A stretch of DNA of 64,000 nt, from positions 10,478,001-10,542,000 of the forward strand of contig OU452201.1 in the NCBI GenBank assembly GCA_911728435.2, written 5' to 3'. The DNA is from Apoderus coryli (taxonomy: Eukaryota; Arthropoda; Insecta; Coleoptera; Attelabidae). The notes below the pieces were generated by a model, which was given only the letters and a program-made list of their open reading frames with translations, made no database searches and was not told where the DNA came from. A program made the position numbers and the translations under genes. The first letter of the stretch is position 1. Each line of letters begins with the position of its first letter. Positions 1-11,594 of the stretch are shown one piece after another.

Positions 1-430
1 ATCTTTTACCTACAGTTGCATTTGCAGATAAAAATTCCGAAGTAACACAAAAAGAATTTAAATTATCTGAAGATATCCACAATAAAATCAACCATGCGTT
101 GGGTTTTTATGTTGGTACAAAAAATTTCCATAATTTTACTTTAAAGAAGAAACATAATGATCCTAGTGTTAAACGACATATAAAAAGTTTTATTTGCGAA
201 CAGCCGTTTGTTAGGGAGGGTGTGGAATTCGCCGTTTTAAAAGTGCATGGACAGAGCTTTATGATGCATCAAATCAGAAAGATGGTTGGGCTCATTTTAT
301 CTATTTTAAGGGGCCAAGCTTCAATTGACATTATGAATACAGTATTTTCTTCAGGCAAAGTTAATATTCCGAGAGCCCCAGGATTGGGTTTAGTTCTAGA
401 TTATGTGCACTATGATAGATATAATGATAG
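1..430 (+). CDS. PUS1: PUS1 penultimate exon (5' end outside window)
   Basis: The reading frame has codons starting at base 3 and is open from the left edge. The exon ends at 430 in front of the donor GTGAGTAAAG, leaving phase 2 (AG). It carries the C-terminal half of the synthase core, including the MMHQIRKMVG helix that lines the active site in the family. Confidence 0.92.
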
Positions 431-904
431 GTGAGTAAAGGAATTTGTACTTGCCACTTTTGCTATGCTTTTGAAGAAAACCGTATTGCCATAAATCTAA
501 GTTTTTTTTAAACAAATCTCTCCCTGATACCTGGATACCACTTTAACTTTTTTCTAACCTGAGGAAAGCCTGATTGGAATTTAGAGAAATGTATGTATTT
601 TAAAAATATTTCTTATTACAGATATGGCAATGATGGAATGCATGAAAAATTAACATGGGATCATGTTCAAGAGGAAGTAAATAGTTTTAAAGAAAAATAT
701 ATCTACCCCACAATAATTAAAGAAGAAGTCGAAAACGAAGCTATCCTTACATGGATTAAGGAGAAGTTATCTCGGCATTCTTATACGGATTTAGAAGAAA
801 AAGAAGGCAATGAAAGTGAAAATGAGGGCGATGATGACGATGGAAACACTGATTATGATTTAATAAAAAATATTAAAGTTAATGTCAATCAAGCTGCAGC
901 TTAG
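1..904 (+). CDS. PUS1: Pseudouridine synthase PUS1, C-terminal two exons (partial at left edge)
   Basis: This is the end of a TruA-family tRNA pseudouridine synthase, which isomerises uridine to pseudouridine in tRNAs and some snRNAs and mRNAs in the nucleus and mitochondria. Two coding exons are visible. Exon A is open from the left edge to 430 (codons start at 3) and ends at GTGAGT. Exon B runs from 622, after TTATTACAG, to the TAG at 902-904. They join as AG|A (Arg). Family motifs seen are LLPTVAFA at the start, NFHNFT, EPFVREG-like QPFVREGVEFAV, GQSFMMHQIRKMVGL, APGLGLVLDYVHY and, across the splice, YNDRYGNDGMHE. These match animal PUS1 closely and exclude PUS3 or bacterial TruA. The acidic tail (about 40 residues) is typical and poorly conserved. 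The catalytic Asp lies upstream of the window. Identity is near certain; only the tail of the gene is present. Confidence 0.95.
622..904 (+). CDS. PUS1: PUS1 last exon
   Basis: The exon follows the acceptor TTATTACAG. Its first base completes the Arg codon opened in the previous exon, and the protein continues YGNDGMHEKLTW as in other animal PUS1 proteins. HIYPTI-like KYIYPTII is also present. The remaining 60 or so residues are charged and probably disordered. The frame stops at TAG 902-904. Confidence 0.93.
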
Positions 905-915
905 TTATTTCATTT

Positions 916-921
916 AATAAA
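916..921 (+). terminator. PUS1 polyadenylation signal AATAAA
   Basis: A perfect AATAAA lies 12 bases after the PUS1 stop codon. A T-rich stretch follows from about 939. This would give a very short 3' UTR. Confidence 0.6.
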
Positions 922-1289
922 ATAATAACAATTTTAAATATTTTTTTTACCATTACGATATATTACCTGATACCGCTATTATATTTTAATAATATTCAAG
1001 GTGAACTATGATGTTAACATACCCTAAATCATAAATCAAATTCAAAAACTTTTTTAGAAAGTCGTCTTTCTAAAAAGTTCAGGATGATTTAATAAAAGAG
1101 AAATCATTATAAGAACCATTAGATCCATATATTAAATCAAAATTATTCAAACATTAACGTGCTTCACTAGCCTTGTGACAAGTAAACCTATTCTGACTAG
1201 TTGAAATGGATTAAGAGCTGTATAAATCTCTTTAACTGTCGATATAAATACATTTCAGTGGAGAAGCCAATATAGAAATAAAATTTTTG
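922..1289. other. Intergenic DNA after PUS1, nothing recognised
   Basis: AT-rich sequence without an open frame worth reporting. A short inverted repeat of GAAAGTCGTC / GACTTT type near 1056-1080 (AGAAAG.CTTTCT) could form a small hairpin. The repeat array begins soon after. Confidence 0.4.
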
Positions 1290-3920
1290 ACAAAAAATAA
1301 TAATGGGAAAGCATTGGAATCTTGGAAACGGTAGGAGCTACAATATCGGTTATATTAGAGAAAAGTCGTATAATTTAAACACCTTTTAAATGGTGTTTTC
1401 AAAAGTAAACTAACTTTAGCCGTTTATGAGAATTTTTGAAAAAACGATTTTTTGCGATTTTAGTTTTTATTTAGTTCTGACATTATTTTTACATATATAA
1501 AAAAATGAAAAGCACTTCCTCATTGTTATTTTTTGATGAGAAAAAAATAGGGTTTACAAATTTTCACTACGACGTTTCTTTTTTGAAAAACCAACATCAA
1601 CTTCGTTTTTTTAAACACGGCCCTGGAGTTTTTATTTTTAAATTTAAAGCCATTTTCAATTCAAAAACTAGCTGTTGCCCTCGAGGCACGAATAGCTCTC
1701 CATATTTAAGTGTAAAAGTCATAATTTTATGACCTTTTTGTCATTTATCTAAATTTTTGTTTTGTTTTAGACATCAGCTATTTTTTTTTTGTATCGGGTT
1801 TTGTGCCTTTTTCTTCTCTTTGGAGGCACTATTTATACGCAGATATTTTATATTCCAGATCTAGGCCAAATTCTTGTACGCAAAATAATTGATTTTTTTT
1901 TAGTTTTATTATAAAATTTATTTTGCCCCCTTTTCTACTATTTACGAACGCCTATGTAAACAAAATTGTTATGCTGCATGTTGTAGGTTATCCGTTAAGT
2001 GGTTTTTGAGTTATCACGGATACAATTTTTTCCTGACCCTTTTATAGAATTTTCACGGACGCCTATGGAACATTAATTTTTGTCGTGTATTTTTAACACC
2101 AATTCAACTAGTTAAATATAAAAATTTTTACATTTTATTTTTTTTTTCATTTTACCCCTTTTTTTTACTATTTACGAACGCCTATGTAAATAAAAATTTG
2201 ATGCTGCATTTTTTAGGTTATCTTATATGAAAGCTATATATAATTAGCCAAATTTTCTGGTATATTTGGGAAACATTTTTTTTTCGTTTTTGACTCTTTT
2301 TTTAAGACTATTTTCGAACGCCTGTGTGAACTAATTCTTTTATGTAACATTTTTTAGGTTATATTCTATCACACCTATAAAAAGTTATTCAATATTTCGG
2401 ATAAGTTTAAGAACTATAATTTTTTTAAATTTTTGAACCCTCTTTTAAACCCCTTGCCTACGCTCAATGTTAATCACCACCTATAAATAGCCTGTAGTAT
2501 TTTCGTACCAAATGTGGTTAAAATCCGTTAAGTGGTTTTTGAGTTATCACGGATACAAATTTTTTCTGACCCTTTTATAGAATTTTCACGAACGCCTATG
2601 GAACATTAATTTTTGTCGTGTATTTTTAACACCAACTCAACTAGTTAAATATAAAAATTTTTACATTTTAATTTTTTTTATTTTACCCCTTTTTCTACTA
2701 TTTACGAACGCCTATGTAAATAAAAATTTTATGCTGCATTTTTTAGGTTATCTTATATCAAAGCTATATATAATTAGTCAATTTTTCTGGTATATTTGGG
2801 AAACATTTTTTTTTCGTTTTTGACCCTTTTTTAACACTATTTTCGAACGCCTGTGTGAACTAATTCTTTTATGTAACATTTTTTAGGTTATATTCTATCA
2901 CAACTATAAAAAATTATTCAATATTTCGGATAAGTTTAAGAACTATGATTTTTTAAATTTTTGAAACCTCTTTTAAACCCGTTGCCTACGCTCAATGTTA
3001 ATCACCACCTATAATTATCCTGTAGTATTTTCGTACCAAATGTGGTTAAAATCCGTTAAATGGTTTTTGAGTTATCACGGATACAAATTTTTTCTGACCC
3101 TTTTATAGAATTTTTACGGACGCCTATGGTACATTAATTTTTGTCGTGTATTTTTAACACCAATTCATCTAGTTAAATATAAAATTTTTTACATTTTAAT
3201 TTTTTTTTATTTTACCCCTTTTTCTACTATTTACGAACGCCTATGTGAATAAAAATTTTATGCTGCATTTTTTAGGTTATCTTATATCAAAGCTATATAT
3301 AATTAGCCAATTTTTCTGGTATATTTGGGAAACGTTTTTTTTTTCGTTTTTGACCCTTTTTTTAAACTATTTTCGAACGCCTATGTGAACCAATTCTTTT
3401 ATGGAATATTTTTTAGCTTATATTGTATCACAACTATGAAAAATTATTCCATATTTCGAATAAGTTTAGGAAATATATATTTTTTATGTTTTGACCCCTT
3501 TTCCTCTATTTACGAACGCCTATGAAAGTAAGTTATTCATAACACATTTTATAGGTTATATTCTATCAAAACTATCAATAACTAGTTAATATTTCTGCTA
3601 TTTTTAAGAAATACGTTTTTTTTTAATCTTTTTTACCCCATTTTACACTATTTTCGAACGCCAATGTGGTCTAATATTTTATGTTCAATATTTTAGGTTA
3701 TATTCAATTAAATGCGTAAAAAATTATGCAGTATTTCGGATAAGTTTAAGAACTATGAATTTTTTTAATTTTTGAACCCTCTTTTAAACCCTTTGCCTAC
3801 GCTCAATGTTTCCCAAAATCTAATCAGCTCCTTGCCATGTCCAATAGTATTTTTGTACCAAATTTGGTTAAAATCTGTTAAGCGGTTTTTGCGTTTTCGT
3901 GGATACAGACAGACAGACAT

Positions 3921-3955
<35 letters not shown>

Positions 3956-4020
3956 TTTTTTTAAAACTACTTATTTATGTATAAAATGACCAAAAAGAAG
4001 TATTTCCGGTGAAATTAAAA
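1290..4020 (+). repeat. Array of about 530-bp tandem repeats ending in a (GACA)n microsatellite
   Basis: Marker strings recur at a fixed spacing. CCTATGG(A/T)ACATTAATTT is at 2062, 2595 and 3123 (spacing 533 and 528), and ACTATTTACGAACGCCTATG recurs near 1940, 2170, 2700 and 3228. Each unit also carries GGTTATCTTATAT and ATCCGTTAA.TGGTTTTTGAG. The array ends in GACA units at about 3906-3955, followed by a conserved tail (AAAACTACTTATTTA, then TATTTCCGGTGAAATTAAAA, then CTAATAGTCTCCAT) up to about 4055. The left part, from about 1305 (GGAATCTTGGAAACGGTAG), is shared with a unit at 52.1 kb. Further copies of the family lie at 13.4-14.3, 29.5-30.3 and 51.6-52.1 kb. No transposase frame is seen; this is a non-autonomous or satellite-like element. 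Confidence 0.8.
3906..3955 (+). repeat. (GACA)n microsatellite
   Basis: About a dozen near-perfect GACA units with two ATAC interruptions, inside the terminal part of the repeat family. The low-complexity open frames across it, such as a repeated Ser-Val-Cys-Leu peptide on the minus strand, are artefacts of the microsatellite. Confidence 0.9.
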
Positions 4021-4063
4021 AAAATTTTTTTTTCATGAAACTAATAGTCTCCATATATACATA

Positions 4064-6443
4064 CAGGGTGTCCTACGGTGGCAACCCATTAGATTATTTC
4101 AGAAACTACTTCGAAATGAATTTTGAAAATTTCAGTGTCTATATTGTCAAATATGCTCTACTCAAATAATATAATAGCAACGCCATAGCAGTTCCGGTTA
4201 TACCGGAAGTTGATGGCAACTTTGTTATTTTAAATGGAATACCCTATATATTATTACATTTTTGGATTCTAAATTAAATTTCAGACATATTTCAAGTATC
4301 ATGTCCTATACCTAACGTCAGTTGTTTTTGACTTATATCAAGATTTATGTCAAAATTGACAGCTTAGGGCTCCATAAGAATTCCGTTTTTTCCTTGTAAA
4401 TCAGTATTTAATAATTATTTTGCAGGTATTTTCTTATCAGGTGGGATCTTCTTTTTCGAATTGACAAGACATTTTCTGATTAGTTTATACAGGGTGGTCA
4501 AAAAATTATATTGAAAACAGTTCAAGAAAAACAGTTGAAAGTCAATTTTTTCAAATGGAATGGGTATATTATTATTATTTTATCTTCCTTAGCATTAAAA
4601 AATAGTGCAATTTTGTTATAGGTTATCATTTCCTAAAATGCATAGTTTTCGAAATATCGTCATTTTAAATTTAAATATTGTCATTTTAACGTCAAACTAA
4701 ACGTCAAATTAATAAAAATGAAAAATACTTATTGATATTATAAATTTCTTCGAATGAAATTCGGATGCGTCCTACTAATTCTTCTTTTGAATTAATTGGG
4801 GTGGAATACACCTTTTGTTTAATTGCACCCCAAACATAAAAATTCAGCGGTGATAGATCTGGAGATCTCGCTGGCCAATCCCAAGGCCTTAAACGTCTGA
4901 TCCATCGATCTTCAAACATTTCATTAAGCTGTACCAACAACTTCTTAATTCATTTAATGATAGATTATCCAAAAAATTCGCCACAACATTTTACAAAATA
5001 TAAAGATAACCTTCCCTATTTAAAATATTCAACATGTGTGTCTTTCACCATACAAAAAACGTTCACACTAAATTTATTTTGAAAATTTTGTTCACGAATA
5101 GCGTGCGGATTCTCAGAAACCCAAAAATGACTATATTTTGTCTATTAACGATTCCATCTCTCGAAAATTTCGACTCATCTGTCATCATCACTTTTTGCAG
5201 AAACCCAGGATCTTCTTGCGTTCGTGTTAAAATGGTTTCGCAGAACCGTACACGTCGTTCGGCATCACCTGCTTCCAGAGCACAAAGATATTTGAATTTA
5301 AATGGATGTAAACCACTACTTTTTAATATTTTTTGGACAGAGGATTTTGAAATTCCTAGATCTTGTTCACGCACGCACGCACTGATGATTCAGGATATGT
5401 ATTAAAATATGCCAAAACATTTACCACATTATTCTCATTTGTAGTTACAGGTTTTTGTAGTAGTCGATTTGCATGACACTGCCCCCACCGTATTTGATTT
5501 CTCAAAATTCTTCTTAATTTTTCTCTAATCATTGTTAGCAAATGCGGGTTTCTCTCGTTAAATACTCTACAGGTTCTATTAATCACTTTGTTACATTCTA
5601 CATGGATTAATAATACATTTACAATATCAGCATATCAATAAATATTTTCCATTTTGTAATAATTATTGTAATAGTCACAAATATTGATAAATAACGATTG
5701 GTTGGATAGCAACAACTAATTTTATACTCGTATTTAGTTTGACGTTTATGCTAATTCAGAGAAATGTCATTATTTTCATGGCTAACTAAATTAATTAGCT
5801 AGTTTCCAGAGAGACAACGGTAGGGGCTGCAGAAAAATTTAAAATGACGATATTTCGAAAACTATGCATTTTAGAAAATGATAACCTATAACAAAATTGC
5901 ACTATTTTTTAATGCTAAGGAAGATAAAATAATAATAATATACCCATTCCATTTGAAAAAATTGACTTTCAACTGTTTTTCTTGAACCGTTTTCAATATA
6001 ATTTTTTGACCACCCTGTATAAACTAATCAGAAAATGTCTTGTCAATTTGAAAAAGAAGATCCCACCTGATAAGAAAATACCTGCAAAATAATTACTAAA
6101 TACTCATTTACAAGGAAAAAACGGAATTCTTATAGATTCCTAAACTGTCAATTTTGACATAAATCTTGATATAAGTCAAAAACGACTGACGTTAGGTATA
6201 GGACATGATACATGAAATATGTCTGAAATCTTATTTAGAATCCAAAAATGTAATAATATATAGGGTGTTCAATTTAAAATAACAAAGTTGCCATCAACTT
6301 CCGGTATAACCGGAAGTGCTATGCCGTTGCTATTATATTATTTGAGTAGAGCATATTTGACAATATAGACACTGAAATTTTCAAAATTCAATTCAAAGTA
6401 GTTTCTGAAATAATCTAATGGGTTGCCACCGTAGGACACCCTG
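4064..6443. mobile_element. Palindromic Tc1/mariner-like element with nested ends (copy 1)
   Basis: The left end CAGGGTGTCCTACGGTGGCA is the reverse complement of the right end (6424-6443). Both are flanked by TA, the mariner target. The inverted arms are about 610 bp each: left 4064-4672, right 5835-6443. Inside each arm, at matching places, sits a second end, CAGGGTGGTCAAAAAATTAT at 4490 and its complement ending at 6017. A shorter degenerate one (CCCTATATATT / AATATATAGGG) lies near 4240 and 6257. The central 1.2 kb holds broken transposase pieces on the minus strand. A shorter relative lies at 30347-31969. Confidence 0.85.
4704..5586 (-). pseudogene. Broken mariner-family transposase (DUF4817/rosa-like type)
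   Basis: Three minus-strand pieces lie in N-to-C order. Piece 5586-5356 is an N-terminal domain with VFNERNPHLLTMIREKL and HANRLLQ. Piece 5374-5063 begins MREQDLGISKSSVQKILKS, a paired helix-turn-helix, and carries the first catalytic Asp in VMMTDESKFSRDGI. Piece 4940-4704 carries the last catalytic region in WPARSPDLSPLNFYVWG. The segment that should hold the second Asp (FxQDGAxxH type) between 5063 and 4940 is missing, and frames change between pieces. Phrases such as DLGISKSSVQ and WPARSPDLSPL are typical of long-spacer Tc1/mariner transposases of insects. It cannot make an active enzyme. Confidence 0.8.
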
Positions 6444-7446
6444 TATATTACATATATGATATGGAGAGCTAATAAATGGTATATCACACTTAATGGTTTC
6501 AACAATACTTCAGTATTTTTAGCTGTTATTTAAACTTATTCAAGAAAAATCGCCATAATTTAGTATTTAATTGAATGCAGAGTAGTAGGTTTTGCAAAAA
6601 CATTATTTCGTCATTACTCACAATTATTTATTATTATTTGCCAATTTATTTCTCTCTCAATACAACATTTTATGCTGTACGCGGTTTTTTAAATTTAGTT
6701 GACATTTTTGTGCTTTTTCTGAACTTTATTCCATGCAACAGTTTGTTTTAGTTTGTGCAGAGGGACATTGGAGAAAAATGTTTTGATAATCTTTTTGGAG
6801 ACACTTTGAGAATGGACAAATGTTTTCACCCTCACCTTGGAACACCATGATCATTGTGCATTAATATTAAAAATACAGTTATTTGTTTTTTATAAAATGT
6901 ATTAAAATTATAAAAACAGTTCTTTTGATGGATTTAGACTAAACTAAAACATTTTAATTTAAATTTCATATTTGAGGCATTTCAATAAGTCAAATTATTG
7001 TTATTTAACATATAGGTATGTTACCTACCAAATAATTTTCTAAATTTTAATACATGTTACAGGGTGTAATAAAAGTACCGCAGTAAGTAAGTATAAGGGC
7101 ATCAAGCGGCATGGGGCGCCGAGTAAAGGGGTACCCCCTCTATCCCGCATCTGACTAAGCCACTGCTCCCCTGTTGAAAATGATGAATTCGGAAACTCTT
7201 TAATTCAAGTAACACAAGATGTTTATAATAATTATTATTGACGTTATTTATTTGTGACCAGAGATGTCGAATTCACTTTGGCATTGACGTGTATTGTACC
7301 TAGGTATATAAAATGTCACCGTAGACATGACGTAGTCAGAAGTGTGAAAAGAATGTCACTAGAGTTCAATTCAAAAATAAATTTAAAAACATCGAAATTT
7401 TAAAGTAACTTCCGCATTAAAATGAAATGACACAGAAAAGACTTAC
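6444..7446. other. Region between palindromic element and CEP164 exon 2
   Basis: Probably CEP164 intron or intergenic DNA. A mirror of the outer flank (ATGGAGAGCTAAT) follows the palindrome at about 6462. At 7059-7160 a MITE-like end TACAGGGTGTAATAAAAGTA is followed by an unusual GC-rich patch (GGCATGGGGCGCCGAG). I find no WW-domain exon on the minus strand here. Confidence 0.4.
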
Positions 7447-7751
7447 CATGGCTTCCATCCAGACGGTAAGGCTTTCATAAGCCCTTCTGTTGCTAGTGGT
7501 AGTAAATGAGGTTCAGAATCAGGATCAATGCCAATTTTCTTGGCGTATTCTCGTACTTCTAAAAATTATGTATAACACCTCTGGTCAGGTTAAAAGAAGC
7601 ATCATAATCAACTAATTGACTTTCAATTTACTCTATATATTGTGTAGATCTAATATTCTATTATTTGTTCTGTTTTTAAATATTAAACATACTTACCTTG
7701 AGCGGAGGGTTGACTCGCTTCATCAAACACTTCTTCACAAACAATTGACAT
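7447..7751 (-). CDS. CEP164: CEP164 N-terminus, first two coding exons
   Basis: CEP164 is a centriolar distal-appendage protein needed for docking the mother centriole and starting cilia. Exon 1 (7751-7697) codes MSIVCEEVFDEASQPSAQ and ends at GTAAGT in phase 1. Exon 2 (7558-7447) follows TTTTTAG and continues EVREYAKKIGIDPDSEPHLL, then PLATEGLMKALPSGWKP, ending at GTAAGT in phase 2 (TG, so Cys or Trp next). The family signature is EIxxxAxxIGIDPxxEPxL followed by PLPxGWKPC, which leads into the WW domain. The rest of the protein is not in the window, and the region to the left is filled by repeats and PUS1. Either PUS1 sits inside a CEP164 intron, or this is a truncated copy. The match to the N-terminal signature is good; functionality is uncertain. 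Confidence 0.72.
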
Positions 7752-9539
7752 TATTATTTAAAATGATAAAACTATTTAGCGGTCAAAACAATTAACTTGA
7801 AACAAAAAAGTTTTTTATTTTTGCAAAAAAATTATATTTTTACGTGTTTTGGGCTTGGGGTTATTTGTTATTTAAACTTTGACAGAAGGGAGAAAGACAT
7901 CGAAATACAAGGGGTAAAAATAAACAATCCTTATGTCGCCATCTACTGGTCCATCGATGAACTACATGATGATATTTATTTACTATTGTTGGCAATTTGT
8001 TGAGTAGAGTAAATTCTTATTCCTCGATAGCCTTTTTCTGGGCTTCGTCGAAATACAAAATACAGCGATTGCACCACAGATATAGATATATCTCTGGATT
8101 TCACATTGATGTTCCGGAGTTCTTGCTTCCACATTGAAGCAAACCGGACACTTTTGTATTTTGTGTTGCATAACCACGTATGGCATATAGAGTTGCATAT
8201 CCATCACAAGTATTTAGTCTTGTAGCTTGTAGTTGTAGACCACTTGTAATCTTAAATATAAAAATACGGGAATTGGGAACATTGTTGATAAGTGGTTGTT
8301 TATGTAAAGTGAATCGGTGGTCACGAAAAATTACATTTGTCATATTATGTAACATAACGATATGCTTGATATAATTGCATTCGACATTATCACCATGTAT
8401 GCGGCGCATAACTTACACAGCCGGTTTTAACGTGATCCTCTAAAATTCGGGAGGATCTTGAATCAATTAATGGATTGGATACAGTGTACCAAATTAATCT
8501 GAAAATGAATGGATACTTTCAGATCAACGATCTATCCACTAGGAATGTTATAACTATATAGATATCAGCTATCAGCGCGTCATGTAGAAATGGACTATTT
8601 ATTTCACTGTATTCATTGATGAAAATAATCCAAAGTGTTTACAAAGGTTAACAACTGCGACTCATAATGTTATATGTAATGGCTGTTGATACAGAGATGC
8701 GAGCAAAATCAATCAATCTTTATTTAATGCTAGGATTTTTGTTTGGATTCTATAAAATAATAAAATTACTATATTATTAAAAATGTATTTATTTAATTTT
8801 TGTTATTTCCTAATAATATTCAATATGTTCGGACCCATCGACCGACGTTTGGTACATACATCCACCGAAATCAACACACACATGCGTCATCGTCTATAGG
8901 AACGCCAAACGTCGAAGAGTTTAGCATCCAAAGTTTCAAACTTACGAAAACGTATAAAATTTAAAAGACATTGTCAGAATGTTTCAAAGCAGTCCCACTT
9001 TACTTTAACTAACACCTACTAATTTTTACACTAAAAATTAAACATTGATCGATGTACCATGGAGTAAAGTTATGTTTATTCAATGGTTGTACTCATTACA
9101 TACCTACCTAGATATCTCGTAGAAATTCTTTTGAAAGATGCACGAATAAAAGTTTGGAGGGCTGAAATCTTCGCAAAAGCATAGGACAGAATTTTTAAAA
9201 TACAATTTTTTTTATTTTTAATTCGAATTACAGAAAAAAAAACAACTGTAATAAAGGTCGTAGTTGTCAATTTCCCTTAAAGTTGTCATTATTCTTCGAA
9301 AATTTATCTTCACTTGGAATAGATTATACTATTTATGTAAGATTTTACATAAAATAAACAATCGTTTTGAAAAGTTCTCGAAGCGCATATGTGAAATGAA
9401 ATTTATGAATAGCAATCCATAAGAAAACAACATATTCTGTATAATAAATTACGCCAAATATAACTATAAATCACCCTTAAAAATCTTTTGAACGTACGAG
9501 TATAGCAAGTACACAGTATATACATATAATCGCAGATAC
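7752..9539. other. Intergenic region between divergent CEP164 and PDZ-gene promoters
   Basis: AT-rich. Minus-strand open frames at 8409-8101 and 8207-7983 overlap in different frames and have some Cys (KCPVCFNVEARTPEHQCEI) but match nothing I know. A short inverted pair CCGACGTTTGG / CCAAACGTCG lies at 8841-8915. I cannot support a gene here. Confidence 0.35.
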
Positions 9540-9720
9540 GATCCTGTCCGCCCCCGGTCCTGTTACACCGAGATGGCAGCGCAACTTGGATGCTGGAGAG
9601 GACTTATTGATCACAAAGTGGTGGTGTTATGTTCGAGGGGTGCCCCAATCCACACCCGAGTGGCGGCCCGTCCTGAAGCCCCCTCCGAAATATGAACGGG
9701 TTGCGCGACAAAATAATGTG
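9540..9720 (+). promoter_or_regulatory. GC- and CpG-rich island, candidate main promoter of the PDZ gene
   Basis: This stretch is strikingly GC-rich against AT-rich surroundings (CTGTCCGCCCCCGG, GGCGGCCCGTCC, GTTGCGCGAC). It lies about 1.9 kb upstream of the acceptor of the first recognised PDZ-gene exon, and divergent to CEP164. It contains GAGATGGCAGCGCAAC, similar to the YY1/Pho type of downstream core element. The 5' leader exon of the PDZ gene could begin here, but no transcript evidence is available and short open frames across it look accidental. Confidence 0.35.
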
Positions 9721-11594
9721 ATTTTCTCTCCGGTATTTTTCTTAATTTTGCCAAAATTAATTTTACACTGGACACGATGGCCATGGCCAGCGATGGCACA
9801 TCGGTTGTCTATAACACGGGACTAAGAAAACGGTTTAAGTGGTGGAAATTTTATGTGCATTTGGACTATTTAAAGCAATTTCCGAAACATTTTTGTACCT
9901 GAGACATACATCGTTAAGTTAATATTCATTCATTTACATTAAAATATTACACGAAAAGTTGTTACATTTTTAATTTTAATAATAAAGCAAACGCACAAAT
10001 TTAAACTTATCGTAAAATAGTAAATTGTGAAATAACCAAACAATATAAGTATTTTTGGTGATATAATCAATCCAGAATCTGTCGTTGACAACTATCAACG
10101 TTCCAACAAACTAAAAAGTATGTTAAATTTAAATGATATTTGTAAAGAATTTTGTATGTAATTTTATAATCCTATAGCGATATCCTTAAAACTCACTCAG
10201 AACAGATGATAGTACGGTTGCCCTACTTTTGGCTCTTAGCTCTATAAGTTAAGAGATCTATGTTCAATAGGTGGAACATAGATCTCTTAGCAGTGCAATC
10301 ACGTATATTATTTATAAGTAGATGTAGTAATTCAAAATGTATCACTATTTGGGTTATTGAACAAACGAATCTCTTGCCAATAAAAATGTACCTCGGTTCT
10401 CTGAAAATGTTTATTGGTATTTAGCATCAATATTTTTTGACAAAATCAAGCATGCGACTATATGGTGTGTTAATTTGTAGATTTGCCTACTTAGCATCTT
10501 TACATCTTTTTATTTTCCTTTGATTGATTACCTATCTAGAATACCTTAATATGAAAGTGCACAAATATTATTCTCAAATTTGAAATCTTATCAAATTCCA
10601 TCTCCAGTGTATGGGTTTATTTCTCTTACCACAAACTGTGAATTAAGAATAATTTATTAAATACAAGCAGGCAAGTAATTTTATAAAGAATAATTTATAT
10701 TGAATTCATTTTGATTTTTTCCACACTTTAACTTTCTGAATAATTCTGATTTAATATATTCTTTCAAGTTTTCCAGTGTTGCGAAAAATACTTATATAAC
10801 TTTGCAAAATTGTATAATATTTAAACGAACGAAGCGCTCTATCTCTATTAAATATTTATTAGTTGGAAAATGGGAAGCCATAGCCAAGTTTGAAAAATTG
10901 GTTTTACGTTCACATGGGTAAATTACTGAATATAAATTAATTTTTCATTTTTTTGAAGATAAAATCTACAAGATATTAGATCTTGATATGATAATCGGCC
11001 TCAGGATATGACTATACAATTCAGTGTGCTCCTCATTTACTTTTTTATTCAAAATTCAACATCAATCGACCTCTACTTTCATTTGGGTTGCTGTGTGATT
11101 GAGTTTTTATTTATTGGAGTGCGTTCATTACTTTCAAGAAAGAGGCAGTTGATCAAAGATTAATTTGGATGTAAAATATATTTAACATGTAAAATCTAAA
11201 ATTATTATATGTATGCAAATAATTTTTGTAATATAAACTACTAAATAATGCTGGAGGATTTGATTTGTTATATAAATTAATTATTTATATGCTGAAAAAA
11301 AAAATCAAATCAAATATTTACATTGAAACTTCATTCACTAAAGAAATATTTCCGTTACGCCAAGTTAGAAAAAAAAATGCAAATATTATCCCAACATTAC
11401 TTATAATAGTAGTACAGCATGCTGTGGTAGACACACTTCCATCTGGAAATGGTCTTAATCGTCTCAGGGAACTTCAAAATGCTTATATCCGTCAAAATTT
11501 TTTTAGCGCGTTCAGAGTACTTTCCCGCGCAGGGAAAATAAAATTACTGTAGCATACCGGATTTTTAATTGTCCTAATTTCGTTTTTATTTCAG
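9721..11594 (+). other. First intron or leader region of the PDZ gene
   Basis: AT-rich. An open frame at 11265-11552 (95 codons, IVVQHAVVDTLPSGNGLNRL) has no recognisable domain and looks like part of an old element. An inverted pair AAGAGATCTATGTTC / GAACATAGATCTCTT at 10251-10283 forms a perfect hairpin. Confidence 0.4.

Noticed and set aside
3765..3984. Open frames on both strands across the GACA run
   Set aside because: They are read-throughs of a microsatellite; the Ser-Val-Cys-Leu and Gln-Thr-Asp repeats carry no information.
5034..5405. 123-codon + strand frame
   Set aside because: It is the complementary strand of the broken transposase, whose minus-strand frames contain the recognisable motifs.
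7075..7160. GC-rich patch as a CEP164 exon
   Set aside because: It is not open in the required phase and encodes nothing like a WW domain.
9586..9825. 79-codon frame in the GC-rich island, and the overlapping minus frame
   Set aside because: GC-rich DNA has few stops; neither peptide shows a domain, and the region is better explained as a promoter or leader.
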